Source: Allomyces arbusculus
Taxonomy: Eukaryota > Blastocladiomycota > Blastocladiomycetes > Blastocladiales > Blastocladiaceae
DNA length: 64,000 bases
Reading direction: 5' to 3'
Assembly: GCA_027604705.1 (NCBI GenBank)
Contig: JADHYV010000008.1
Span: 310,001-374,000, forward strand
Positions 1 to 9,269 of this stretch are shown one piece after another (the first letter of the stretch is position 1; each line of letters begins with the position of its first letter). Position numbers and translations under genes: made by a program. A model generated the notes under the pieces. It was not told the DNA's origin. It worked only from the letters and a program-made list of their open reading frames with translations, and searched no databases.

Positions 1-518
1 GCGCCAAGAGCGCCGCGGTGGCAGCTTGGCCAAGCGTTGCGTTGGAAAACGACGGGACGTATGTGTTGTAGATCTCGCACGTCGGGCACAGCGACAGCGC
101 GCCGTTCAGGTAGCCGTTAACGTATTTTTTTACTTTTGTGGTGGGCCCGTCAGTCCATGGTCGCAACAATGCGTCGCTCTATGTGCGTGGGAGAGCCAGA
201 AACGTACCCGGTGCAATAGGACGCCCACCAATGACACCGATCTTTTTCACTTGACTGAACACGGCGGCCAAGGCTCCGGCAAGAAAGCCTGCTTGGTCCT
301 CGGCAAACGTAATCCCTGCACACGCGAACAAGCAATCATGGTGAGCGTCGGATCAGGTAGGAATACACGATGTTCCACGCACGCACCGGCGAGATTCGGG
401 AGCACCTTCGAGGGCACCAAGTCGATCATCACAAAGCTCTTGGTCGGGTAGAGCGTCGCGATCTGCTCCATGGCCGGTAGGCCCCAGGGGCCCGTCGAAA
501 AGAAGACGTCGTCATCAG
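1..518 (-). CDS. Bmp/PnrA-domain receptor-like protein, partial (runs off left edge)
   Basis: Three exons on the minus strand (518-387, 315-208, 132-1) join in frame through GT/AG introns of 71 and 75 bp. The joined protein reads like the basic-membrane-protein family (Bmp/Med/PnrA, Pfam PF02608), the periplasmic nucleoside-binding fold of bacterial ABC importers. Family-like blocks in order are DVFFSTGPWG followed by YPTKSFVMIDL, then ITFAEDQAGFLAGALAA with KKIGVIGGRPI, then KKYVNGYLNGALSL. In eukaryotes this domain is known as the ectodomain of class C (GABA-B/Grl-like) GPCRs, for example in Dictyostelium. A receptor is therefore a likely reading, but no seven-helix part lies inside the window. 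The 5' end was not found: an open stretch at 893-555 could be an upstream exon, but I cannot join it. A stand-alone Bmp protein is the alternative. Confidence 0.6.
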
Positions 519-1532
519 CTAGATATGATCCAAGAAAGAGAGTGAGAGAACCGTTCAGATCACGCCGTTGTTTCGCGGAGAGGAGGAGACGACAAGAACA
601 TGGATCGTCGTACTCGACGCGACAATGCCGCTAATCGCATTTGCAATGCTGGTCGTATTGGCCAACCCGTCGATGCCCGAGGTTCCGCACGTCACGGACG
701 GGTTCGAATTCGCGACACGATTGCACCCATCAAGCGCGAGTCGGAGGTACGGTGACGCTGCTATTCGTCCCGTCCCGCCAAGCAATAGCCAGTCAGCAAC
801 GTTGCAATCGTACGGCGACGACACTCTGGTGATTTGCGCTGGCTTGTCCGCGCTGCCGCGACAGGTCTGGCACAGCAGCACAACGACAGGCAACCGTACC
901 CCAGACTGACGTTACCCGGCCCGAAAGCAAACGCACACGCAGGGCGTGTGCGATCACAGCCAAGAACCCCACACCCACACCCGCAATGATCAAGAAGACT
1001 GGCAGCACCGGCCATGCTGAACGCGTGCGCCGCGCGTCACGGCGCCGCGTGAGCGTACGCGCGGGTTCGCGACGACAACAGAGAGGTGACCCGGGTGCTT
1101 TTCGATCGGCATGGGTCGGCTCGCCAGTCAGCATGGCGGTGTGGAGGCTGATATAAGGTTGCAGGCAGCGTTCTTGGAGCGTCGTGTGGCCAGGTCCTGG
1201 TGGTGTGGGTGTTCTGGACCGAGCGCGTGGCAGCTGAAACAACTTCGAGGGTTGAACTCGGTCGAACACGATTCGGGGGCGCTCGCAGATTGCTGAGCTC
1301 GCAAGCTCTCCGAAGGACCAGCGCCGCCGTGACATGGACTTCGCGATCAGTCTGGTGGATCTTGGCATGCGCGAAAGATCGAAGAAGAGAGATACAGGCT
1401 GAGGAAGGGTACACGGCTTTAAGCATCGCACGAACACGCTCCACGAACAGGCGCGCGCTTGTGTCACCCATTTCTCCCGGCAAATCCTCAATCCATGGGT
1501 TTCTCGTGTCCAACACACCTGACTAACCTGGC
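519..1532. other. Unresolved upstream region of the Bmp-domain gene
   Basis: No convincing complete gene. On the minus strand 893-555 is open, and around 1017-935 one frame holds a hydrophobic run (VLPVFLIIAGVGVGFLAVI) that could be a signal anchor. Either may be a 5' exon of the Bmp-domain gene, but no splice path could be confirmed. Confidence 0.3.
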
Positions 1533-1705
1533 TTGCGGTTCGCCTGGGTCGTGTCTGGTCGGCTTTGGGACCCTGACCCGGCCCTGGCATTTTGGGCAGC
1601 TGGGTCAGGTCTCCCTGGAGTCAGGTCAGTGACCCGCCCCGAGAGACCCGCCCCGGGCCCGCCTGGACCCGCCCCAGACCCATGTCTGGGTCGGGTCTGC
1701 TTCCA
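1533..1705. repeat. Imperfect GACCCGCCCC-type short repeats
   Basis: The stretch is built of near-copies of GACCCGCCCC and GGGTCAGGTC/GGGTCGGGTC words in both orientations, including a small palindrome around CAGACCCATGTCTG. It abuts the CpG-poor block on its right and could be a terminal or subterminal part of the same mobile element. Family unknown. Confidence 0.45.
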
Positions 1706-2876
1706 TCATGTGATTGAAGGAGAGACAGGAGTTTGTTTTCAACAGGTTTCTTGCATGATCCGATTGCTCTGTGCCCAGTCCCCAATGTGATTCTGCGCCC
1801 AACAATGGGCATTATATGAGCTGCCTGCAGCACAGTGCAATGCTTGTTGTATGAGGCTGAGCAATGAGCTGAAGTGTCATGATCATGCCTATCTCATCTA
1901 TTGCAAAGCAAACCATTGACAAAGGGGCTGGTCAAAAAAAAACCCGATTTCAAGAAAAAAAGCGACCTGCCAACTGTGAGGAAAGACCTGATTGAAGTCA
2001 GGTGAAAAAACCTCATGAACATGTGGACCCTGCACCCCTAGTCACCTGCACACACAAGGCATGCAGCCCCCACCAGACTGGATCCTCACTCTCTTTTGTC
2101 GATACAAATTATTCAGTGCAAGCACACTTCCCTGTTTTGTGCCAACATCTCTGTTTGCTGTTTGCAAGTGGTCCTGGTGCTTGTGCATCTCACCTGCTGC
2201 ACCAGTCCCCCCTCCAAGCACAACTCAAATTATAAACCAAGTTCTCATCAACACCATGGCTGATCCCTTGTTGGGTAGTGCCTCCTTGACATTTCCCTAA
2301 GATTCCAGGTCCTTGCACAGCTGTAGCCACTTCTGGAACTGTGCAGGCAGGGGTAACCACACTGGTTTGTCTGCTGCCAACACCTGGTTGGTGGCCCCCC
2401 TGCATGAGCATGGTGAGAGCACTGATTGTCACTCATGCTTGCCCTCTGTACATGACTGCAACAGTGGCAGTGGTCAACACGCCCCATCTAGCAAAATGGC
2501 AGGTGTGCTCAGGTGTAGCCTCAACTGCCTATGTGTGTAAATTGACATGCTGGTCTTGGAAGACAGCACTGTCTGCATGCATATTGACAAAATGGGTATG
2601 CTGCTTTGTCAGTTTGTTGAGTGTGTGTGTACAATTGCCAGTGCAACTCATCTTGTGGTCATTCACACATGTGCCATGACTTGCCCCAGGGGGACTCACA
2701 GTTGGAGTCCACTGACAGCCACAATGAGGATATGGCTTTGGTGCAGGTGAGTGTGCAGCAGGGTCCTGGCACAGTTGTCATCATGCCTGACCTTGATGTC
2801 AACAGTCTGCCCCCTATTGCTGTGACATGCTGACATTGATGGACCTGATCCCTGCCATGTGCACCCCTCCTTTGGT

Positions 2877-2995
2877 CATGCAGATTTTCCACACTGACTG
2901 TGATGCAGGTTTTTGCATCTGTGATCAGTATGGTGAGTGTGTGCTGACATGGGTGAATGTGCTGTGCATTGAGGGCACACAAGCGCACATGCACA
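2877..2995 (+). repeat. Left arm of a ~119-bp inverted repeat
   Basis: Starts CATGCAGATTTTCCACACTG and is the reverse complement of 3155-3274 with only a handful of mismatches. About 159 bp separate the arms. Both arms encode the same peptide segment (QIFHTDCDAGFCIC) in opposite orientations. Confidence 0.85.
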
Positions 2996-3154
2996 TTGAG
3001 TGCATCATAGGCAATGGATGCCTTGCCTGAAATGGTCAGGAGCACATGGTGTGTGCCAAGCAGTTGCTGCATGACATACAATAGGTAGTCCTTGGCTGGC
3101 TTGAGGGAGCCCTTCTTGGGGACCTGACTGTCTTGGGGGTCAAAAAGCAGCAGC

Positions 3155-3274
3155 TTGTGCATGTGCTCTTGTGTGCCCTCAGTGCACAGCACATTCACCC
3201 ATGTCAGCACACACTCACCATACTGATTGCAGATGCAAAAACCTGCATCACAGTCAGTGTGGAAAATCTGCATG
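3155..3274 (-). repeat. Right arm of the ~119-bp inverted repeat
   Basis: Reverse-complement partner of 2877-2995. This copy is in the orientation of the longer open frame (3300-2659, minus), so it is probably the original and the left arm the duplicated, inverted copy. Confidence 0.85.
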
Positions 3275-3826
3275 ATAAATACCCGATAAAGCTCACACAA
3301 GACGAATCAGTGGGCTTGCTATGTCATGATGGGGTGGACCCTGTGCAAGGTATGTGCCGTGTTATCAAGCACAGCCTGTGGCAACTGCTCAAGGATCAAG
3401 ACAGCTGGAGCCAACTTCAAGCCTTTATTTTCGTGGAGGGCCAATTCCTTGATGTCGTGCACTTGGGAAGCTTTGAGGGCGTTGTTGTGGTCATCTGTGC
3501 CACTGGTCCACATTGTGGTGGCAGGCGGGTTGAGGATCAAATTCGTCAATAGGCTGGTAGAGCGAGAAACGACTGATCAACCAATGTCTGCACATGCGTG
3601 TGGAGATGTGCTTGCTGCCAGAGGTCATATCACACCATCCAAACTGTCACACGCATGCTTCGCGCACAGTCAAACCCAGTTAAACTATGAAGTGCTGAAT
3701 GTATTCCAAAGCAGGACAAAAATCCTCGTGGCACGTGATTCAAATGGGGGACTCTACATTCGAAGTTTGACGGAAAGAGTACCAGCCGACTATGGCCGGA
3801 CACTAGATCCAGGACCATTTCTGGAC

Positions 3827-5470
3827 TTAAACTCCAAGTTCCGGATCCAGGGGGTTGATCGTCCACTGCGGCCTTGCCGCCGCCAGGCCCGACCGCACTT
3901 GATCCGACACGTCCTTGTTCCCATCGAGATGAACCACGACCTCGCTACTGAACTCCTCAAGCAGCAACTGCACCCCCACATCACCCACCTCACATCCCCG
4001 CAGATCCAATTTCTTCAACTGCGGCCCACGCTTCTTCCAGCCGTGCACGAGCGCCGCGATCCCACCGTCGCTCAAGTCGCGGTTCCAGTGCATTTCGAGC
4101 GTGATCAGCGTCTCCGGAAATGTTGGCGCGAGATGCTCCACATGGACCGCGGCAAGCGCACACTGCGCAATCCCGAGACGCGTGAGCGTCGGCGGCATAT
4201 GGCGCGCCAATGTCGTGGCCGTTTCAATGAACAACACGTTGCCGCTGATGTCGAGGAACGTGAGCGCGCGCGGCAACGCCGGCACAATCAATGTCAGAGC
4301 GGCCGGGTACGTGGAAAACGAGTTGCGCAGCGAGAGTGAGGTGACGCGGTGGCATGCGTTGCGGGCGGCCAGAAGCGCATCCATACGGGCGGGGGTCGTG
4401 AGGAAGGTCATCATCTCGGCCTGGTCTTGACCCCATCGGTCGAGCGTGTTTTCCGAAACGTCGAGCACCGCGAGCGTCGGCGGCGCATGTGCGATCACGC
4501 TCAGAGCGCCCGTCGCCGTAAAGTCGTTGTGCGAGATATCCAATGTGCGCAACCGCGGCGGGAGCGTGATCGCGAGCACGGCCGCGTCCTGGTCGTCCAA
4601 GTGAATCGCCTCCAACGCGAGCGTCTCGAGCTGCCGCGGCAGATGCGCGAAAAGCCAGTGCATCGTGTTCTTGTCCATCCACCCGGACGCCGACGTGATG
4701 GTCAGCTCGCGCAGTGTCTCGGGGACGTTGCGGAACACGCCGACGTGCTCGTTGAGCATCGGGATCGCCTCGCCGGAAACGGCCAATCGCGTGAGGAACG
4801 GTGGCAACGGCGCAACATCCATGTGGAACGACAATTCGCGAATCAAGTGCGGCGCAATTCGCACGAGTTGCCGGCGCTTGACGCGATTGAGGGCTGCGCC
4901 CTCGGCTGGGTCCGCGTCCGCGATGAGGAACCACGCAGCCGACGTTGGCTGGACGCGAGGAGCATGCGGCGTGAGACGACTGAACAGAGCCGCCAATTGC
5001 GCGAGAGCGGCCGGATCCGTGGTTGCCGGATCCTGATTGAGCAGGGTCTCGACTTGGTCGCACGCAGTCGCGGGGCCGCCGTATACCGTGCAGACGGCAA
5101 TCGATCCGGGCACGCGATTAAAGGTAGAGGGTAGACCATAGACGGCAAACGTGTCGGGTTCGCCAAACCCATCGAGCGGCATCAGCCACGAAACGCCGTG
5201 ACCAGGCCACTTCATCAGCGCCCGGGTTGCGATCGCGTAGAAAGCCGGCGAAGCTCGCGCGAGGCAGAAGAGCGGACGCGCAAGAATATCCAGGTCCGGG
5301 CCTTGGGCAAGAAACGCGCAAATTTTTTCGAGCACGATCTCGGGTAGCTGTTCAAGAAGCGAGACCGCTTGAGCATGCGCGACATTGTCATTTCCGATGA
5401 GGTTCGCGGTCTTGACGACGTGCGCTGTGCTCGCGTCAATACTGTCTTGCTCGGCCGTGCTCGTTGGCAT
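3827..5470 (-). CDS. F-box-like/leucine-rich-repeat protein
   Basis: Single-exon frame of 547 aa. Residues about 40-75 (LLEQLPEIVLEKICAFL and following) look like an F-box-type helical motif. From about residue 210 to the end come irregular LRRs such as LRTLDISHNDFTATG, LAVLDVSENTL, LTFLDISGNVLF and LKKLDLRGCEVGD, of the ribonuclease-inhibitor/AMN1 style. F-box/LRR proteins usually select substrates for SCF ubiquitin ligases. That role is inferred, because the F-box match is weak. The layout is the same as the protein at 58560-60410, so the two are probably paralogues. It is divergent from VMA10 with about 600 bp between the starts. The first ATG of the frame was taken as the start. Confidence 0.75.
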   Translation of the reverse strand: MPTSTAEQDSIDASTAHVVKTANLIGNDNVAHAQAVSLLEQLPEIVLEKICAFLAQGPDLDILARPLFCLARASPAFYAIATRALMKWPGHGVSWLMPLDGFGEPDTFAVYGLPSTFNRVPGSIAVCTVYGGPATACDQVETLLNQDPATTDPAALAQLAALFSRLTPHAPRVQPTSAAWFLIADADPAEGAALNRVKRRQLVRIAPHLIRELSFHMDVAPLPPFLTRLAVSGEAIPMLNEHVGVFRNVPETLRELTITSASGWMDKNTMHWLFAHLPRQLETLALEAIHLDDQDAAVLAITLPPRLRTLDISHNDFTATGALSVIAHAPPTLAVLDVSENTLDRWGQDQAEMMTFLTTPARMDALLAARNACHRVTSLSLRNSFSTYPAALTLIVPALPRALTFLDISGNVLFIETATTLARHMPPTLTRLGIAQCALAAVHVEHLAPTFPETLITLEMHWNRDLSDGGIAALVHGWKKRGPQLKKLDLRGCEVGDVGVQLLLEEFSSEVVVHLDGNKDVSDQVRSGLAAARPQWTINPLDPELGV

Positions 5471-6077
5471 GGCGGCGGTCAGGAATTGCGGATCGGTCGG
5501 TTGGTTGCCGGGTTGGTCAGGTTGGTCGGGTCAAGCGCGTCGTCCAGAGAGCGCGAAATCACTGGTCAGTTCGCAAGAGCGCTGACCATTTTCTTTCGAG
5601 GTGATTATCCATTTCCGCGCACTGCCGCCGAGGCAAACAGCACAACTTCTTGGTTCAGTTCGGCTTTGGTCAGCTCAAAGGGCGTCCGCAGCCCAACAAA
5701 TTGCTCTCCATTTTCCGCGTTCTCTTGACCATTTTTTGCCACAAGTGAGCTGTTTGCTGGGGCACACTGGGCACTATTTTGACTGATTCTTTCTCTCAAA
5801 GCGAAGGCGAGCCCAGAGGAGACGAGCAAGCCGCTCGTCTCGCACCGTGCAACGCGTGATTTACGCATGGCCGGTTCTCTTCCATTCGCACCGCGCCTTG
5901 GAGACGCGTCGCAAGCACATGTCACCAGCAAGGTCGGCCGCCAAGATCACTGGCCACATTCGGCCAACCATCGTTCCCAACTCGCTGCAATCTGTTCATT
6001 CACATCTGTACCATGGTCTGTCTCCGACCCACGGCCCCCAGCCCGCCCGATTTGACGCGACTGACTTTACCACGACG
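5471..6077. promoter_or_regulatory. Divergent intergenic region, LRR protein / VMA10
   Basis: Holds the 5' flanks of the minus-strand LRR gene and the plus-strand V-ATPase gene. No coding frame or clear TATA element was seen. Confidence 0.4.
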
Positions 6078-6664
6078 ATGGGTAACCCGAGAGCCAGTTG
6101 ACTGACGGATGAGCTGCCGACTGCTTCCGACCCCGTGCACGACGCTTTTTCTAGGCCGCACAAGCATCCAGCGCTGGTATCCAAACCCTGCTTGAGGCCG
6201 AAAAGGAGGCGAGCAAGATTGTGCAGAAGGCGCGCATGTGTACGTGCCGTTCTGGACAGTTCGCGTCGCGATCGCCCAGTTTCTCACGACTGCGTCATAG
6301 ACCGCGTGGAGCGCTTGAAGGAGGCGCGCAAGGAAGCCGAAAAGGACATTGCTGCGCTCAAGCAGCAGAAGGTGCTCGAGTACACCAAGTTTGAGAAGGA
6401 GGTGCGTGCACACTCTTGATCTCGGTGCCCACTTTGCCGAGCGCTCTTTGCTCACCGCATCGTTGCATCTAGTACGCCGGCCACTCGGAATCGAGCACGG
6501 TCAAGGTCGATCAGGAGACCGAGGCCAAGCTCGAGCAGACCAAGGCTGATTTCGCCAAGGGCCGCGACGAAGTGGTCACCATGCTTCTGCGCGCCGTCAC
6601 GACCGTCAAGCCCACGCTGCACGTCAACGCGCGGCCTGCCGGTGTCGCAGCAGCGCGGGAGTAG
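6078..6664 (+). CDS. VMA10: V-type proton ATPase subunit G (Vma10)
   Basis: Four exons: 6078-6081, 6165-6239, 6301-6401 and 6473-6664, joined by introns of 83, 61 and 71 bp, give 123 aa. The protein begins MASSAGIQTLLEAEKEASKI and continues YRVERLKEARKEAEKDIAAL, the signature of subunit G. This is the long peripheral-stalk helix that pairs with subunit E to tie V1 to Vo on vacuolar and endosomal membranes. Length fits the family (about 114-125 aa). The coding part of exon 1 is only ATGG; the acceptor CACAAG before 6165 is the one that gives the conserved MASSAGIQ start. No 5' exon is needed. The stop is TAG at 6662-6664. Confidence 0.93.
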
Positions 6665-7125
6665 GAACGGTCGGTGGATAAGAAGCGACGGATGGCGATT
6701 CCCCATGGCTTTGATCGAGTGGATTGGATCATGAAAAATACACGCGGTTGAATTCAAGATCGATCAGGTCGAGCACTTCCCCCCTGCTCGTCTAAGTCGT
6801 ACCACCATCAGATCAACCGTCGTCCTGCATCCACATTCATCACCGTCCATATGGCACCCTCAGTGCGACCTCACCCACCCGCATGCCATCCCGAAGATTT
6901 GGAACCGGTGGTGGACAGGTTTCATACGGACGACTACTTTCAGCGATTCCCGCGACATGGAGCAGCAGACGAGCGAAAATACACGTTCAATTCCATGATT
7001 GGGTAAGGACGCTGACCTCGTCCCTCTATTTCTTATTACCACAGTCAGGCCTAGAGCCAAAGTACCGTCGTCGACACAATCCTCGCCCAACCCACCCCAA
7101 TCTCCGTCCACGCACTTCCATCGGA
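6665..7125. other. Convergent 3' flanks, VMA10 and unknown helical protein
   Basis: No gene seen; 3' regions of the two convergent genes. Confidence 0.4.
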
Positions 7126-8595
7126 TCACGACGTGGCACCCACGACCTTCACATCCCGCGTAAACACACTCAAATGCATTGCATCCAGCGTCCATCCACG
7201 CAAATACCCACGCGCATTCGCGACCGCCTTCCCCTGGACCAAGTACTCGCGCGTGAACACCTCGAGCGAGCCACCGCGCGGGTAATCCGCAGCATACTCG
7301 ACAAAGACGCGTTCCGCATCCGGCAACATCGTCTCGCGCAAGTTCACGGCGCACACGTGCAGCATCAAGTCGTGGCACAGGTGGACCACCGTGCGCGGGA
7401 CCCGGTCGAGCCGTTGCGCGAGCGTCGTCGCGCTCACGCGCGACACGACGTGGCCGTGCATGGACGCGGCGACCGCGGGGGACACGGCGGGGGCCACGGG
7501 AAACACTTGCCCGCCGGCGCCGATTCGTGGGGACCCGTCGGCGATCACGTCCAGGACGGTGTCGGCGTAGACCACCGCGGGAGAGTTGGCGGGGACGGAT
7601 ACGGACGCGCGCCGCGCTTGCACGGGATCGACCTGGTGCGCTGACGTGTGCGCGACGGTCGTGCTGTGCCGGCGCGCACCGCTGCCGCCGGACGCCGCTG
7701 CGGGGCCTTTGAGGACGGAACTCCCGCGCACTTCGAGCGCGGACCGCACGGTACCGAGCTCGTGCAGGGCGGCCTCCTGGTACATGCGCCGATGCAGGGT
7801 TGCGAGCGCCTCGGTCGCGTTCCCTGCATCGAGTTGCGCGAGCGCCTTGAGCAATGCGACGACCGTGTAAGTCTGTTCGTCGAGAACGAGCTTATGCGCG
7901 GTCATGTGCGACAAGTGCCGCAATGCGCGCTCCGTGTCGTTTGAATCGAACAGCGCGTGCCGCGCCAAGAGCACGAGGTAGATATCAAATAGTCGCGCGT
8001 GGCGGTCTTCACGGCGCCGGTCTTGCAGGGTTGTGCAGTTGGTGATGTGCGTCCACGCGGTCGTCAAGACGGTGCTCGCGGATTTCCAACACTTGTCTTC
8101 CCCGAGCAAGGTGGTCACGACGAGCGCGGCGACCGCGTACGCGTAGGCATTGGCCTCGGTCGCGACCGCGTGCGGGCCGCGGTCCACGACCGCCGCGAGA
8201 ACCGCGACCGCGGCACAGCGTTCGCGCGGGATCATGTAGAGGCCGAGCGCCGCGAGAATGTCGCCGGGCACGGCTGCGGCAGCTGCCGCGTACTCGGCGA
8301 CCAGCGGGCGCAGGTGCGCCTGCACTTGCTCGTGCTGTTCGTCAGACGAGAGCGTCGGGAGGATAGGGCTGGTCGTCCCAGACCCGTGGTGCGATGAAGC
8401 GGCCGAGTGGGGCGCCGACGACGAGGACGTATTGGCCACGGCCACAGCGAGCTCCTTGAGCTTGCGCTTGGCCGATTTCAAGAGCTCCTTTTCCTTGTGC
8501 CCAATCCATGCGGCGGTAGGACCGGGCCCTGCGCCGCCGGCTGGGGCTGCGGACAGGCCATTGGCATGGTGCTGCGTAGCAACGGGCGGCGCCAT
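7126..8595 (-). CDS. Unrecognised alpha-helical protein
   Basis: Single-exon frame of 489 aa, strong in fungal-type codon use and GC3. Not recognised. Residues 1-85 are low complexity (Ala/Gly/Ser/His) with one basic helix (KEKELLKSAKRKLKELA). Residues about 95-310 are Ala-rich amphipathic helices that could form a TPR-like or other helical-repeat solenoid. About 320-365 is a disordered linker, and the C-terminal 110 residues are again ordered (LDRVPRTVVHLCHDLMLHVC, then AERVFVEYAADYPRG). No signal peptide or membrane segment. It lies downstream of SCC2 on the same strand. Confidence 0.6.
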   Translation of the reverse strand: MAPPVATQHHANGLSAAPAGGAGPGPTAAWIGHKEKELLKSAKRKLKELAVAVANTSSSSAPHSAASSHHGSGTTSPILPTLSSDEQHEQVQAHLRPLVAEYAAAAAAVPGDILAALGLYMIPRERCAAVAVLAAVVDRGPHAVATEANAYAYAVAALVVTTLLGEDKCWKSASTVLTTAWTHITNCTTLQDRRREDRHARLFDIYLVLLARHALFDSNDTERALRHLSHMTAHKLVLDEQTYTVVALLKALAQLDAGNATEALATLHRRMYQEAALHELGTVRSALEVRGSSVLKGPAAASGGSGARRHSTTVAHTSAHQVDPVQARRASVSVPANSPAVVYADTVLDVIADGSPRIGAGGQVFPVAPAVSPAVAASMHGHVVSRVSATTLAQRLDRVPRTVVHLCHDLMLHVCAVNLRETMLPDAERVFVEYAADYPRGGSLEVFTREYLVQGKAVANARGYLRGWTLDAMHLSVFTRDVKVVGATS

Positions 8596-9269
8596 TGTGA
8601 CGGGAACACGATGGAGTCGCAGATGGCAGCAGGTCAGGGGGAGCCGGACTGTCGATCAAGCGCGGTACCGACGCTGCGCGCGCAGAGGTCGCGCACAGTG
8701 CGAGGAAGGTAGCGAGAAAGGGGGGTGAGCGCAATCGATTCGGGGTCGGCGCACGCTGCAGTTGGCCTGACGATGACGACAAGGCGGTGCAGACGGGGGC
8801 GGCGCCAGAGGAATGGCCGCGATCGGTTTCCAGCGCGGGGTCGTCGGTCAGTGTCGGGGCGTTGCAAGGCGCAGCGTCAAGAAGAGGGGCCTGAAGAGGA
8901 GTGACGACAGGATGGTGCTCCAGCACGACAGGCCTTTCGACGTGTCCATGGTTGTGCGCGTGCTGGCCGCGCCCGTTCGCGATGTCGCGTTCCCGCACGC
9001 ACCAGCTGCCAACAACGATCAAAGCGACCGAGGCGTGCAGGGCGCGCGCCATGATCGTTGATTTCGGTGTTGCCGCAAACGACGCAAGCAAGGGAAACAT
9101 CGATACAAGACGCACGCGGTCACGTGGGAATGTCGCCCGGCAGCGTCCACCTCGAAGCACCAGCGGAGGAAAGCCCATCACCAAGTCCATCAAGCTCAAT
9201 AAATTAGACGCTCACGGCTCCGCCCCAATCGCCTGCCCTCCGGCTCCTCTCGGATCGGCTCGGCTCCCT
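8596..9269. other. Intergenic, promoter side of the unknown helical protein
   Basis: No supported gene. A minus-strand short frame from an ATG at 9052 begins with a hydrophobic stretch (MARALHASVALIVVGSWCV) but has no recognisable continuation. Confidence 0.35.

Larger units (their letters stand above)
1706..3560. repeat. Degenerate, CpG-depleted interspersed repeat (unclassified, probably mobile-element remnant)
   Basis: Base composition changes sharply here. The block is AT-richer than its surroundings and nearly free of CpG (about two CpG in 2101-3240), with TG and CA in excess. The flanks are full of CpG. Short reading frames persist, mainly on the minus strand (3549-3319 and 3300-2659), but match no family I recognise. 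An inverted repeat lies inside it (2877-2995 against 3155-3274). The pattern fits an old repeat whose methylated CpGs have decayed to TpG/CpA. The right edge is diffuse: CpG returns gradually from about 3300 to 3560. I cannot say whether it was a DNA transposon or a retroelement. Confidence 0.6.

Noticed and set aside
26-451. Plus-strand frame of 141 aa at the left edge
   Set aside because: It is antisense to the better supported Bmp-domain exons and has no recognisable motif.
700-735. GGGTTCGAATTC as a tRNA T-arm
   Set aside because: The stem does not pair and no acceptor, D or anticodon arms fit on either strand; the same holds for GGATTCGAATTCC near 57343-57355.
8342-9199. Minus frame with a hydrophobic start (MARALHASVALIVVGSWCV at 9052)
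   Set aside because: Considered as a small mitochondrial protein such as Pet117, but the residues after the helix do not match and no splice path improves it.
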